A DNA stretch of 64,000 nt from Dasypus novemcinctus (GCF_030445035.2 NC_080682.1:33586770-33650769), one strand, 5' to 3'; counted from the stretch's first letter, positions 40,177 to 52,200 are shown. A program made the numbers and translations. Notes: generated by a model from the letters alone, not told the origin.

Positions 40177-41197
40177 ATGGGGCAGGGTTCCTCTAGTGAT
40201 CGTTCCCTTTTCCTATCCGGCCTACAGGCTGCGCTTAAGATGAGAGGAGTAAAGGTTAATTTTAAAGAACTCTCTAAATTCTTTGCCTTCCTAAAAAAGG
40301 TTTATCCCTGGTTTCCACAGGAAGGGAGCATTTACAACTCATAAAGGAGCTAGAGCAGCTAAAAGAATTAAAACACCACTAATGCAGAAAGGCAATTAAC
40401 CACAATCCTTTTATCACCTTCCTGCCCACCTGCATCTGCTTAGAAAGGCCACCCAGGCGTGCATCCCCTGCGGTGGAAAACAAAACAAAACAAAACAAAA
40501 AAAAAACCCTTTTTTTGCATATCCAGCCACCGAGAGGCAAACCGAGGGGCAAAACAATGAGGCAGATAATGAGGCAGATGGTGAGGTGAAGGTACTTCGT
40601 GTGCATTCCACTTTCCCCTTTAAATCTTTAAAAGACCTTAAAACCACCACCTCCACCTATGGGCCCACGGCTCCGTAACAGGCTCGGGAGATTATGAAAG
40701 CACTGTGCAACAAGCAAGATATGACCCCAGTCTTTTCTCCCAAATCAAACCGTGGCCCTTAGAGCCTGCAAAAGGCTGCCTACAAAAGAACGCCCTGCAT
40801 CCTCCCTCACTACTATTAAGCAGTGGCCAGAGAAACCCTTTTCAGATTTTGTAGGCAGATTGTGCATGGCTGCAGAAAGACTGTTTGGTGATACCAATAC
40901 AGAAACAGACTATGTAAAGCAAATTGCCTTTGTAAATGCAAATGCAGCTTATCAGGCCACAGTTAGACCTTATAGAAAGAAGGAGAACTTGTCTGGTTAC
41001 ATCAGGCTTTGTTCTTAAATTGGCCCCGACTATCAACAAGGCCTTGCTATGGCAAAAGCTTTTACAGCCGCAGTAAAAAAGTTGCTGTCAGTCCCAAACC
41101 AGCATCCAGGGCCAACCTCTCCCTCCCCATCAGGGAAATGGGAGGCAGGACCAGCCACAGGCCCTGAAATCCTTTCACAACTCTTCAGGCTCCCTGC
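40177..41197 (+). pseudogene. gag: ERV2 gag fragments (matrix, capsid)
   Basis: The first ATG (40177) opens with MGQ, the myristoylation signal of matrix, and runs to a WFPQEGS block, where the frame is lost near 40340. A capsid part is clear at 40752-41018: it holds the major homology region (FSDFVGRLCMAAERLF, then QIAFVNANAAYQA). After about 41190, before any zinc knuckle, the sequence passes abruptly into the AT-rich module. Several shifts and stops are present. It would have built the virus core. Confidence 0.8.
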
Positions 41198-43430
41198 TGT
41201 CTACATGACAATGTAGCTCTGGGCTAGTGAAGGCTAATATAGTTAATCCACTGGAAAGAGAGAGAAACGTGGCAACATTTGTGTTTTGTTTTGTTTCCAT
41301 TCTAGTTCTGATTGGGCTTGCTTGAGCAAGATAATAAAATTGGTACCAAGTTTTTATCAAGGTCTAAAGGAAGTTTTCAGTTTTGAATCACTAGTTTTCT
41401 CCAGAACTTCAAGTCTCAATTTAGTCTTATAGTAATAATCCAAAAATGTGTGTTAATAATCTGTCTAAACTGCAAAATGAAAACTTAACTACATTTATGC
41501 TGCTCAAGTTATTTTAACTGATTGCTGATAACTAATAAAAATGTTTATAAGCACAAGCTTGCATATTACAGGTGACATGAATTCCAGAAGAAATCTTAAG
41601 AGGTACAATCTAAGATGTGCTATGTAACAGAGGATTTAAAAGCAGCTATACCAAGAAAGTAAGAATTATGAGTCAATTGTAAATAAATTGTATGGTTCTG
41701 TTAATGTGTTGTAATTGTTTTGTGTTTGTCTGTCTGTTCATTCAATGTCAGTGTATATTGTGATACCTCTGGATGGTAATATAAATTAATAAAAAATTTT
41801 TTTAAAAAAAGAGCTCTATTCAAATGGCCAAAAAATTAAATAAGCGCTTATATTAATACTTAAGTTTATTAAATTAATACATAAGTTTAAATGTTAATAA
41901 GATATCTACAATAGTAAAAATTGTAAGTCTTGATTAACAAAATTACCTATACGTCTTCATAAAAGATTGTTCTTGCCTAGATTGAAATGAATAACTTATT
42001 TTTCTTCACAGGATAATATGAAGAATGTAAAACTTAAATGAATATTAAAAAGGTTAAAAGCTTGTGAAAATGCTAACTGAAATTTAATAAGTTTTGCAAA
42101 AAGGTGTATTTTGTCCTAAAGTAGGATGGCTAATTTTTCATAAACTCTTGAAACTTAATTTGCATGTGGCAAGTTGTAGAAGGTATTGTGAAAACTTTAA
42201 GTAAGGGAAGGTGTTCTGTAAAGATAAAATTTGTCTTAAAATGATTTAATTATAGTCTATATGGTTATAAATAATTATAAAAGGTCTTATGAAGCATTGT
42301 TTACATTAAAGTGTTTAATTGGCTAATTCCAAAATGTCATTATTAATCAAACCTGAATTAATAATAATAATAACAATAATAAAAGGTAACTTTATAACAG
42401 GAAAGATTGACAGCAGCCAGCGTCCCTTCACAACTTGCTTCTAGAAAACTGTTTCTGATATTGCATGCTACTAAGTATTTAAAGAAAAGTTCATTATTTT
42501 AACAAGCTTGTTTAGTGTTCATGGTATTATGTTATAAAAGGTTTGCTTGATAACTTTGTATGTAGGCTATATGGAATGTGTTTTTATTATTAAGGAAACA
42601 GAAGATGATTTTGTCCTGAGATAAAATGATTGATTATTGGAAACAGTAGAGTGTGGGATAAAACCTGAGTGAATATTGAAAGTGCAGAAGGTTGGTGGAC
42701 AAGGAATTTTTACAGTTAAAGTTAAATAAAATTTAATGGGTCTATCTATAAAATTTTAAAGGCTTTAGTATCAAGTAGTATGCTGATGCAAAGTTAAAAA
42801 TTTTTATTCTTTCTCAAGCCCTCTCATCATTAATCTGTTTTGGTAAATTTCTTATCCTCAATAATCAGTATACAGGGAGGGTCTGTCTTGTCAAGATAGC
42901 TTCTCATGCTTCTTGTTCTTATCATTTCCTTGGTGTTCCAAGAGAGGAGGGTTTTGTCTCAAAAGTTTCCTTGGTGTTCCAAGAGGGGAGGGTTTTGTCT
43001 CTTTTGAAGGAATGTAATGTTCAAGACTGCTTTCTTGAAACCAGATCCTGAACAGTAGCCTTTTGTTCCAGACTAATTGTAGAAGATTTGTTCTTTTGCC
43101 TTGAAAGAAAAATTAAAGTGATGGTTGAGTTCATTTAATATGTTATAAGTTAAATGAAAGGTGTTTTAAAGTGTTACAAAATTAACAAGTTTTTCTTTCC
43201 CTTAAGCCCTCTATTAATTAAAGTTGTATAAATAAAAGGTTTCTATAAATGCTTAAAGGTGTATAATGTTACCAATATTTCAGCATAATATTAAAGAGAA
43301 GTACAGTGTGGTTATTCATGGTTTTAATTGTTATAAATGAGTATGTGTCACAGAAACAACCTCTTATCATAGATTAAACTAACAACACTAGTATGCAGCA
43401 ATCCCAAACACTGCTAGTTTGTTGCAAAAA
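41198..43430 (+). other. ERV2 AT-rich non-coding internal module
   Basis: Homologous over its length to ERV1 8150-10306 (inverted). The left edge CCCTGCTGTCTACATGACA is shared, while the sequences before it are unrelated. No frame longer than about 60 codons exists. A local 41-bp tandem duplication at 42925-43001 is present here and not in ERV1. Confidence 0.8.
42925..43001 (+). repeat. 41-bp tandem duplication in the ERV2 module
   Basis: TTTCCTTGGTGTTCCAAGAG plus the following 16 bases occurs at 42925-42960 and again at 42966-43001, joined by AAAAG. ERV1 has a single copy. Confidence 0.9.
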
Positions 43431-44800
43431 GTTAATGTCCAGCTGTATTGCTACCACTTTGTTTTAAAACTTGCTAAGACTTTCTTTAGTGTCTTCTTAG
43501 ACAAATCAAGCCAGCTGCATTCCCCTATCTGTAAAAAACCCAACAATAGACTTTTGCAGTGCTTTTCAGGGCTATGTGCATAGCCCAATCATCTTGTAGA
43601 GTATTTACTAATAGTAATAGTAATAAAAAAGCAGTATACATTATTTCTCAAAAAGAACAGTTTTAGCAAACTCCTTATTCATCTGCTCAATGCACAGAGC
43701 TTTCAGCCATCATTAAAGTTTTACCAATGTTTTAAGAGCCCTTGAATGTTGTCTTTGACTCTAACTATGTAAGTCTTACTGTCAAGCATATTGAAACAGC
43801 TCATATCTTTGCTACTAATGAGTTATCTCAACTTTTCGCTGACTTGCAAATTGTCATTAGGTTAAGACCTATTTACATTACTCATATATCTCTCATACTT
43901 CTTTGCCTAGTCCTATGACAGCAAATAATGCTCGAGCTGATTTATTAGTAGGGTGTTTGCAAGGTGCTTGTGCTCTAACTCACATTAATGCTAAAGGTCT
44001 GCAAAATAAATATCAAAAGTTAACAAGACTACAGGCACAAGAATTATTTGCACTTGTCCTACTTGTGAACCATTAACAGCGGTGCCTTTTCAGGCTGGAA
44101 CTAATCCCAGAGGCCTGACTCCTAATTAATTAATGTAGATGGATGTTACTCACATACCATCCTTTGGTAAACTACAATATGTTCATGTTTATATTGACAC
44201 TTATTCTCATTTTATGTGGGCTACTGCTCAAAGTAGGGAACAGTTTCATCATGTTCATTCACATCTATAGTCTGCTTTTGCTATAATGGGATGCCTTCTA
44301 AAACTTAATAATACACCTTCTTACATTAGTAAATCCTTTGAATCTTTCCTTTTAAAATATGGTATTCAACATGTTGCTAGTATTCTACAGGTCAAGCCAT
44401 AGTTGAATGCAGCCATCATGCCCTAAAAACTATGCTTTTAAAACAAAAAGGGGGAGATAATGGTATTATAACACCAAAAGATTAATTAGCAAAAGCTTTA
44501 TTTACTTTACATTTTCTTAATGTTTATAATTCATTAACACCTGTGGAATGTCACTCTGGAAAATGTCAAACATCTACAGTAGACACAGGAAATGAAGATC
44601 AACCAATATTCTAGAAAGATATTTTAAGCAATGAATGGAAAAAAAAAGGCAGGATTAAAGTAAGGGAGTGAGGCTATGCTCTTATCATTTCAGAAAATGG
44701 AGAACAAATTTAGTTATCTGCGAAAAGGATTAAACCCCAGAATGAAGAGATGGAGTCTTCTTCTTCTACAACTTCTGATGATGGTGATCATAAGTAATAA
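43430..44800 (+). pseudogene. pol: ERV2 pol remnant: RNase H and integrase
   Basis: It parallels the ERV1 pol piece: RNase H scraps near 43620-43960, the zinc-finger region near 43975-44070, and integrase core text from 44080 on. Stops and deletions are more frequent than in ERV1; for example the TDNGP block has become 'ttaataatacacct', so the second catalytic aspartate is lost. No reverse transcriptase precedes it. Confidence 0.8.
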
Positions 44801-46257
44801 GGAAGCTGCCAGTAATTACACTTATTAGGCCTATATACCTAACCCCCCATTACTTAGAGTGTTAACCTGGAAAAATCCATTCTTTCATATATATCAGAAT
44901 AAAACCCATATATTCCCTATACCAATTGATAATCGATTGCCAATTAAACCCTATAAAGAAAAAGAATCGATAATCTCATATTACCATTTGATTATCAACG
45001 CTTATGCATTGGTAACCATCCTTCCTGTATGTATGTTAAAAATCGGGCCATAACTATCTTTAAAAATAATAATACTTAGTTTATTGTGACTTTATTTCCC
45101 TCTTACGGTTTAATCATGACTAAAAATTCTACTTATGATTGTCTACAAAAAGACAGTAGGGATAAAGAAGGATAGCAAAATGCCATATAGGAAGAGAATC
45201 TGTCATTTTTAATGATTCCTATGGAATAGTGTGGGAAAGTGCCCCTATGGGGAGTCCCATTGAATACAATGACAGATTTATTTGGCATGGTCTGAGTAGT
45301 AAAGGACAACAAAAATATTTTTTACTAAAAATAATAGTGTTTGGAAACAGAAAGGGAAATGGATCCCTTCTCCATGGTGTAATATTACATCTATACACAA
45401 GCAGAAAAATCTGTGGAAAGTTTTTCTAGGAATAGCTCCTACTATAGAATGGATTGGGAATAATAGTAAGAATGGTCAATATCTGCATTTAAATCAAATT
45501 CATCTTTAGGCATGTGTAAGAGATCCTTATGTGTTTTGTGGTTTGAAAATTAAAACCCAAAAATGCTCTATTCTATAAAAATGAGGCCTTGAATCCTAGT
45601 AGCCATTACCCCGCAACTAACATACTATAGAGAAGGCAAACTAAAAATTTTTACTATTCCCATCTGTGTCAAAGAGAGCCACCTTCCTCCCTATATTGGT
45701 AAAAAATTAGCCTCACAGGTTCAGTCACTGCAGCTGCCACAGCAGGTGGTGCTCTTGGTCATGGCCTCGTCAACTTGCAATACTTTAAACAACAATGACA
45801 AATTAGCCTAGAATCCAGTGTGCAGTCTCTTGACTATCTGCAGCAGCAACTAACATCCCTCACCCAAAAGTAGTCCTTCAAAACCACAGGGCCCTTAAAT
45901 TACTCACAGCTGAAAAAAGGGGGAACCTGCCTTTTTCTCCAGGAGGAATGCTGCTACTATATAAATGAATTTGGTATTGTTGAGCAAAATGTTAAGAAGT
46001 TGTGAGAATTGCAAGAAGGAATACTGCCCTCCCAATCAACCTCCTCCTTATCCGCCTGGCTCACTTCCCCTCTCGTAACCTGGCTAGGTCCCCTCCTCAG
46101 CCCCCTAATCGCTTTCCTTTTAATCTGTGCATTTGCACTTTGCCTCCTTAAATTCCTCCAAGAAAGGATGAAGCAAATCTCTGCCCACATGATGTATCTT
46201 GCTGCTGTTCGTCAGTACCAACCTATCCGGACTGAAGAACGAAGAACCAACCTTTGA
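44742..46257 (+). pseudogene. env: ERV2 env, chimeric: class-II surface part, gamma/D-type transmembrane part
   Basis: The ATG at 44742 starts a leucine-rich signal peptide overlapping the pol end. The surface part resembles ERV1 env (AYIPNPPLLRVLTWK block near 44830-44875), broken by stops and shifts. Similarity to ERV1 ends near 45590-45620. Beyond it a different transmembrane subunit begins: a fusion-peptide-like run (near 45735), a helical stretch, and an intact CX6CC motif (CLFLQEECC, near 45925-45955). The open frame 46009-46257 holds the ectodomain end, the membrane span (LGPLLSPLIAFLLICAFALC) and a cytoplasmic tail. CX6CC subunits are typical of gamma and D-type envelopes. Confidence 0.8.
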
Positions 46258-46840
46258 AAATGCAAATTTCTTAGATTGTTTCATATGCTATCCTGTACCC
46301 TAATAGCATTTCTTTGCCTGTTTTCCCCTTACAGTCACCACCTCCCTTATCATGGCTTAACCTTCTCTGTTTAATCTATATCACTGAACGGCTTCGGCAA
46401 AGATCCAGAGGCTCGAACGAGCAATGGGCACCCTGGCCTGACAAGACCGGGGTGGGTGTGGCCACACCCACCAATCTCAGTACATCATGCTTGTCGTACA
46501 TGGTCTATGAGGGCTCCCTGTTATAGCTTGCTGTAATTGCAAGCCATCTGTTGCTGAGGCACTGGACTGGTTAGCCAATGACGGGCAACTGGGCTGACCC
46601 ATCAGTCAACCTAAGACAGGGACATGGCCTTTTGCTGCCATGATTCCCAATCACAGGTAAGATTGATCGCATACTGGGTAAGACAAATCACTTACCGGGT
46701 GCAGCCCTGACCTAAGACAGGCACAGCCCCCCTTTCAGCATGGGAGCACCTTGCAGCCGCATGCCACTACTGAAAATAAGTCCTGCTCTATCATGAGCCG
46801 TTGCCGGCTGTTCCTTTCTTCAAATCATAACACATTAAAC

Positions 46841-46852
46841 AGAAAAGGGGGA
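46841..46852 (+). other. ERV2 polypurine tract
   Basis: AGAAAAGGGGGA lies two bases before the 3' LTR. Confidence 0.85.
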
Positions 46853-46854
46853 CC

Positions 46855-47271
46855 TGTAGGGAGCCACCCTCTGTGAGACCTGTCTACAGCCTCCCACAAC
46901 ATGGCAGATCTCACAACATGGCGGAGTTCACAAATCTGCCCTGTCATTTCCTTATTCTTATCCTCCCTGCTTCTTTGTTCTCCCCCTCCCACCACTACTC
47001 AGGTGACCACAGCAATACCCATGTGCAAGGCACGAAACTCCGCAGACCCGGTGCGAACTGTCGGCCAATCCCCTCCTTGGATGTCTGCCACCCACAAGAC
47101 CAGCCTATCACTTATGTACATGTTCCCTTCCCTCTCTATATATCCCCATGTTTTACCCCCAATAAACAAGACTTGATCAGAATCCTGTCTTGTCTCCATT
47201 CTTCTCTTGACTCCTGCCCCACCCTGCTTCTTCCCACAGGTCCCTGGACTCGCCCCCACTGGTCCGGAGCA
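46855..47271 (+). repeat. ERV2 3' LTR
   Basis: 417 bp, ends TGTAGGGAGCC and GTCCGGAGCA. AATAAA at 47161-47166. Same length as the 5' LTR, so no indels separate them overall. Confidence 0.95.
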
Positions 47272-50200
47272 ACTTATAATTTTCATTATCTTACAAAATA
47301 AGTTTAACTGTAAGATAATAGTTAAAAGATGTCTTTGGAAGCTATTTCTAATTCATCCACACTGTGATCATGCTATTTTGCACAAGAATTTTCTTCTTTA
47401 ATTATTGGTTTATAATTAAAACGTCTCCAATGCTTTAAAATACAATTTTACTTTACTTCAGAGCTTTGCTTATTTTCCATTTTAACTTTGGCAGACCTTG
47501 GATGAACAATGCTGACTCCAGTAGAAACTCATTAAGATCATTGAAGCCTCAGGGAAACTGGTTTCTCTCATGAATTGCTGCTCTTAGGCACCCCAACATA
47601 AGCGGTGGGAGGCTTCCCCATTCCCCAGTCCTCAAAGATAACAGAACTCTGAGAGCCACTGGTCTGGAAGAATGGACATTGAATCCCAAGGTTCAAAAAT
47701 GACACTAGGCAGCAATGTAGTCCACAAATTGAGCCATGAGAGAAAGCAAGGTTATTAACACCAGTGGAAGGACAGGAGATGGGGGTGTCTCAAGTTTGTT
47801 TTCTCTTGAGTCATAAGGGACAGAACTTTTTCATGAAATAACCATAAGCAAAGGTAAGGCATGAGGCTAGAGCTGAAGCAACAATAAACACAGGCAAATT
47901 CAGTTTATAATTACCATCACAATAGCTAGCATAAGTAAAGGCATGGTTAGATCTGAAGTAACCATGAACAAAGGTAAATTATTTGAAGATAACCATTACA
48001 ATAGCTGAAGTCTAGGCTAATCCACCCAGGTATGGTAATTTAACTTATTATCCTTCTGCTGTTTTAAAATACAAAGGCATCTATATAATGATCTTAATTA
48101 TTAGTTACAGTTTCTGATAAGTTTCCACTTAAAGTGGGCATTTTTACTAAGCTAAAAGAACTTTATTGGTAACAACTTTGCTAAAATTTTCTTCTTTTCT
48201 AGCAGTTGAACCAATTCCACTTGGGAATTATACATCAAATTCAATTGCAAAACAGTATTGATATTTAAAGACTAATTTTGGTTACTTTTCACTGTTAACT
48301 AATTTGGGTGAATCACAAATTTGATTTCCTAGGCACAAGCAGACTGATGAAGTTAAACACAGATTTTAAAGTTAGACAAAAAGTTAAGCACAAATTAAAA
48401 CAGAAGAGGGAATTTTATATGCTTAGCATTTTCTTGGAGTGTTTTAATCTTAATTGATGGCATATGAGAAGGTTTCTAATCTTCTGGAATAGAGTTGTAG
48501 TAAACAATCTGGATCTTGATTCCCATTTATTCCATTTACTTTGCACAACTAAGTTTAAAACTGAGAAGATTGTTTCCAAAAGGGAGTTAAAGGAAGTTTG
48601 AGGTGCATTTCCTCATCTCTTTAAGGAGACATTACTATGTGGTTTCTGGTCCTCAAATCTATCTGTCCTATCCTTTCTCTTACACAGGCTTAACTGAAAT
48701 TCAGGATTCCATGCTTAGGTTACTCACAGCTAAACTGTGGCCATGAAGACCATCAATATGATGCCAGCTAGTAAGATATGGGATCAATAGATGGATCTGG
48801 AACCTGGCAAGAAATCTACATGGGCATCAATAAACTCAAGAAAGCTGCTGGAAGATGGCCCCCACAAGATCGTTCCATTCAGAACAAGATTCCCTCCAGA
48901 ATCCAGAAGTCCCAGATACTCCCCAAGGACTTTTTCATTGGACCCTCTTGGGGGTTGATGGGTGGGGTAATCAATCAAAACTGCAAACAGCTGGGACTCC
49001 TCAGTGCCATTAGCAAAGGGATGAAATAATTAATGGTTTGAAAAACAAACACAAAGACTGAATGGTCTTACATTCTTGTTCTCTTGCCTTCACCTGTCTT
49101 GGTGTTGGTTTTGCCCTATTCCTGTCTTCTGCACCCTGTTCTCACCATTTTTTCCCTAACATGGTTGCCATACAAGTAAAACCTGGGCATTTATAATCTA
49201 TAATGGGGAATTATAGTCTGTAAATCAGCCTACTTTATCACTCTTCAGCCCCTTCCTCTACCTGGGATCCATGAACTGTTATTTTCTCCCATTTCTCTTC
49301 CCTCCCTACCTGAATAAATCACACACCCCAACTCACCTAATGTGCTATTGAAATTCATTTCTGCAACATAGTCAAGAACCTCTACAAAATCTGGTTATAT
49401 ATATGGAGTGCCATCTAGGAGCTTACTGGTGAGTGAAAGCACAGCCTACAGTTTGGTTATCCATTTTAAATGGATTCACCTACGAGCCCCCAATGGACAT
49501 AATCCTGGGAGGGAAGAGGCTGGGGTATGGGAATTCTGTGTCCATGCCATATACCCAGGATTGTTAGATATGACCCCAGCCATAAGGGCTAGGGCACAGG
49601 GAAGGGGCTCACCACACCATACTTTGAAGCACTTTTAGCAGCCATCACCTCTGCATTCAAGGCTGGTAGCCATTGTCTTCTCCTGCCTTCTTCCCTAGGG
49701 GGTACACTTCAGTGACAGAGAGCCAGAGAGCTGGGGGCTTCATGGGCCCATGCCTTTGCAGGCTGACCTTTCTATTGACCATTCTCAGCTACACGGTCTG
49801 GGATGTGAGAGGAAGATGGTGATGCACAGGGCCAAAGATGGAAGACATTGGAATTTCCTTCCCTAGGGGGTTGGAGGTCAGGATACCCTTGCATAATTAA
49901 CTTTTACCCACATTTTTACCTTCCTACTTCTTGCTACTTAATCTCAATACAGATTTGTGTTAAAATGCTTTAGAATGCCTTAAAAACTATGAAACTGAAA
50001 ATGCACTTGTTGTCAAGGAAGTTGTTGCCTCAGGGTACAAGGCCTGTTAGCTAGAACAATCATTTAATGGCTTTTTGATGACTGGTCTAACTGGAAAACA
50101 ACCAAAGAGCAAAATCACCAAACTAGGACTATGTCCAAGATCTCTGGAAGAAGAGGACGAAGGAACAATATTCAGCTTGAAAGGCCCTATCCAGGCTGCA

Positions 50201-50494
50201 AAAGGTAGCTCCACCATGGTCAGACATTGGTCAGGACCCCCAATCTCAGCAGGGGATCACTTTGCACCCCTCTCTGTGTTCTCACCCTTCTGGATGGAGT
50301 CTGGGACAACCCCAGCCCCACCTTCAGCTCAGGATTATGTCCTGTGGGAATCCATAAGGGAAACTGTTTAAAATGGATAACAAAATGTGCATTGAACAGG
50401 CTGTAAGTCATAGTTAAACTCATCAGTCCTTGCACGGTCCTTGCAGAGATTGTGGAACATCACCTGCTTCTCCTGGCTGGCTCATCAATAAATA
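47272..50494 (-). other. ERV3 right half, internal sequence
   Basis: The part 47278-47790 aligns, inverted, with ERV4 53740-54340 (for example 'caaaataagtttaactgtaa' near 47296). 47860-48000 contains loose internal repeats ('agctgaagcaacaataaacacaggcaaatt' and 'gatctgaagtaaccatgaacaaaggtaaatt'). Near 49250-49350 a plus-strand 'tgaataaatcacacac' stretch looks LTR-like. Small frames at 48778 and 50075 have no motif I recognise. Confidence 0.5.
49435..50425. repeat. Inverted repeat, arms about 49435-49585 and 50270-50425
   Basis: The left arm reads 'cacagcctacagtttggttatccattttaaa...ggacataatcctg'. The minus strand of the right arm reads 'acagcctgttcaatgcacattttgttatccattttaaac...ggacataatcctgagc'. 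The arms are imperfect and separated by about 700 bp. Confidence 0.7.
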
Positions 50495-50908
50495 TGTAAA
50501 TGGATATTTTCTAGGTTCTTGATTGTGAATTGGTCCAGGCAGAGAGGGAGAGAGCTTGTGTGGTTGCTTTTTAAACCATTAATTACTGGTCATCCGTGTT
50601 AATGTTTGGGGGAGGGGTTCCAGCTGTTGGCTCTTTTGATTGGTTACCCCACCCATTAATTTCCTCAAGGGGCCCAATGACAAGGCCCCTTGAGAATATC
50701 CAGGTGTCTTACTTGATCCCAGATCAAATCTAGTTCCAAATGGAGAATTCTTGCAAAGTTCTTACAGCTGCCCTTTGAAGGAGGTCTTTTCCCTCAGGGA
50801 GTGACGGGGGGGTTACAGGCAGGTTCCATGGCCACATGTTTCACAGCCATAGTTTTCTGCCTGATCGCAGATTCATCTTCTCATTCCCTCAACTAGCCTG
50901 CCTAACTA
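50495..50908 (-). repeat. ERV3 right (5') LTR-like repeat
   Basis: Pairs with 36624-37029. The edges are set by where L1 resumes on the right and by the TGTAAA start on the left. Confidence 0.7.
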
Positions 50909-51518
50909 TCATTTTTTATTTTAGTTGTTTCTGTCTGTTCTCTTTTTGTCTCTGACAGACTAGTTAAAGTTATATTGATTTTTTTATCTTTATGAAGAAA
51001 CAAACTTTGGTTTAATCGAATTTTTCAAATATGTTTTATTTTCTATTTCATTTATCTCAATTATAGTCTTCCAACTGCTTTCTTTGGATTTATTATGCTG
51101 TTATATTAATAGAATTTCAAATTGTGAGTTTAGATCTCATCTTTGAGGTTTTTTCCTTCTTCACTGAAATAATTCAGATATATAAATTTCTGTTTCACCA
51201 AGTGCTTTTACTACATCTGTAAAATTTGGTATGTTTTGTTTTTGTTCATTCCTGACAAGATATTTCATAATTGCCTTTGTGATTTCTTCTTTGACTGAAT
51301 GTTTAAGAGTGTACTCATTAATTTCCATGTGAATGTTTTCCAAGTATCTCTCTGCTATTGATTTCTAGCATCATTTCAGTCTTGTCACAGAGGATTCATT
51401 ATATGATTTCAATCTTGTTAAATTTATTACATCTTATTTTGTGAAGTAGCATATGGTCTAGTTTGCAGATACTAAATCTATAGCAATCTTATTTGATTTG
51501 ATAACATTTTTACTATAA
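50909..51518 (-). mobile_element. L1 relic, antisense, middle part (ORF2 region)
   Basis: Antisense ORF2-type text continues from 36623: 'ttctatttcatttatctcaattatagtcttcc', 'tttgttcattcctgacaagatatttcataattgcctttgtgatttcttctttgactg' and 'gatttctagcatcatttcagtcttgtc'. It is interrupted near 51519 by an LTR-like insertion. Confidence 0.7.
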
Positions 51519-52200
51519 GCTGCCACCATCCCCACTACTTTTCTGTTGTACTTACCTACTACTAGAAAAACCCAGGATAGCTTACATATTGATGCATTGT
51601 ACTGAACCTTTGTAACTGAAGGTTACGAATTATATAAATACCTTTATATTATTTAAAAAATCATATCAAATGTTAATAACTGGAATTGCTGGAACTGGCT
51701 GGATATAGCATCATAATGACTACTATGATGGTCATTCTAACAGTTCTCATCCCTGTTTATGGTTACATAAAACTTAACCTCATCATGTGTGTGCTTACTA
51801 CTGTGGTGGAAATTCTAGATTGAACTCATCCTCATAATACTTATTATTGGACTGACAAACACTCCACCCACCTCTGTTTAGTATCCATGTGAAATATCTT
51901 GTAACTGACCTTTATTCTGTATACCCCTATACCAAATTCTTGTGACTGAACCTGGCTTGCTATCCCTCCCCTCTCAGTCTTGTTCACCCCTTAATATTTC
52001 TTTATGAAGGAACCTGTTTCTAGTTCCACTCCAACTATCCATTAGCATCCCAATGGTATAAATAATAGAATTTCTCCAGTTCACGGAAGCTGATTTGAGT
52101 TGGTAGATCTCTGGTCTCTTGATGGCTAATAAATCCTCTTTTCCTTCCTAGACTTGTTTGCTGTATCTGTCTAATCTGCTGCACAAAGTAAACAAACCCA
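51519..52200 (+). mobile_element. Solo LTR-like insertion, family not assigned
   Basis: The stretch has promoter-like order: 'ggtataaataatag' near 52054, then 'gctaataaatcctct' near 52125 as a poly(A) signal and a short U5. It splits L1 text. Edges and target duplication were not found. Confidence 0.5.

Larger units (their letters stand above)
39538..47271 (+). mobile_element. ERV2: chimeric provirus nested in ERV3
   Basis: A 7734-bp provirus has perfect 6-bp target duplications ACTTAT (39532-39537 and 47272-47277) and 417-bp LTRs. In order: LTR, lysine-type primer binding site, leader with tandem repeats, gag fragments, AT-rich module, RNase H/integrase, env, polypurine tract, LTR. The LTRs differ at about 26 of 417 positions by hand count (near 6%), much like ERV1. 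Module and env surface part are homologous to ERV1, but LTRs, gag and env transmembrane part are not, so the element is a recombinant. No long intact frame remains. Confidence 0.93.
36624..50908 (-). mobile_element. ERV3: old env-bearing element, host of ERV2
   Basis: Two direct repeats of about 410 bp bracket the region (36624-37029 and 50495-50908). L1 resumes on both outer sides, and TCATTT is found at both outer edges (36618-36623 and about 50909-50914). Removing ERV2 and one ACTTAT copy leaves about 6.5 kb. The left part carries a minus-strand env remnant and an AT-rich spacer homologous to ERV4; the right part includes sequence matching the ERV4 start plus an inverted repeat. The LTRs differ far more from each other than those of ERV1 or ERV2, so it is older, as nesting requires. 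Exact LTR edges and the primer binding site are uncertain. Confidence 0.7.
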
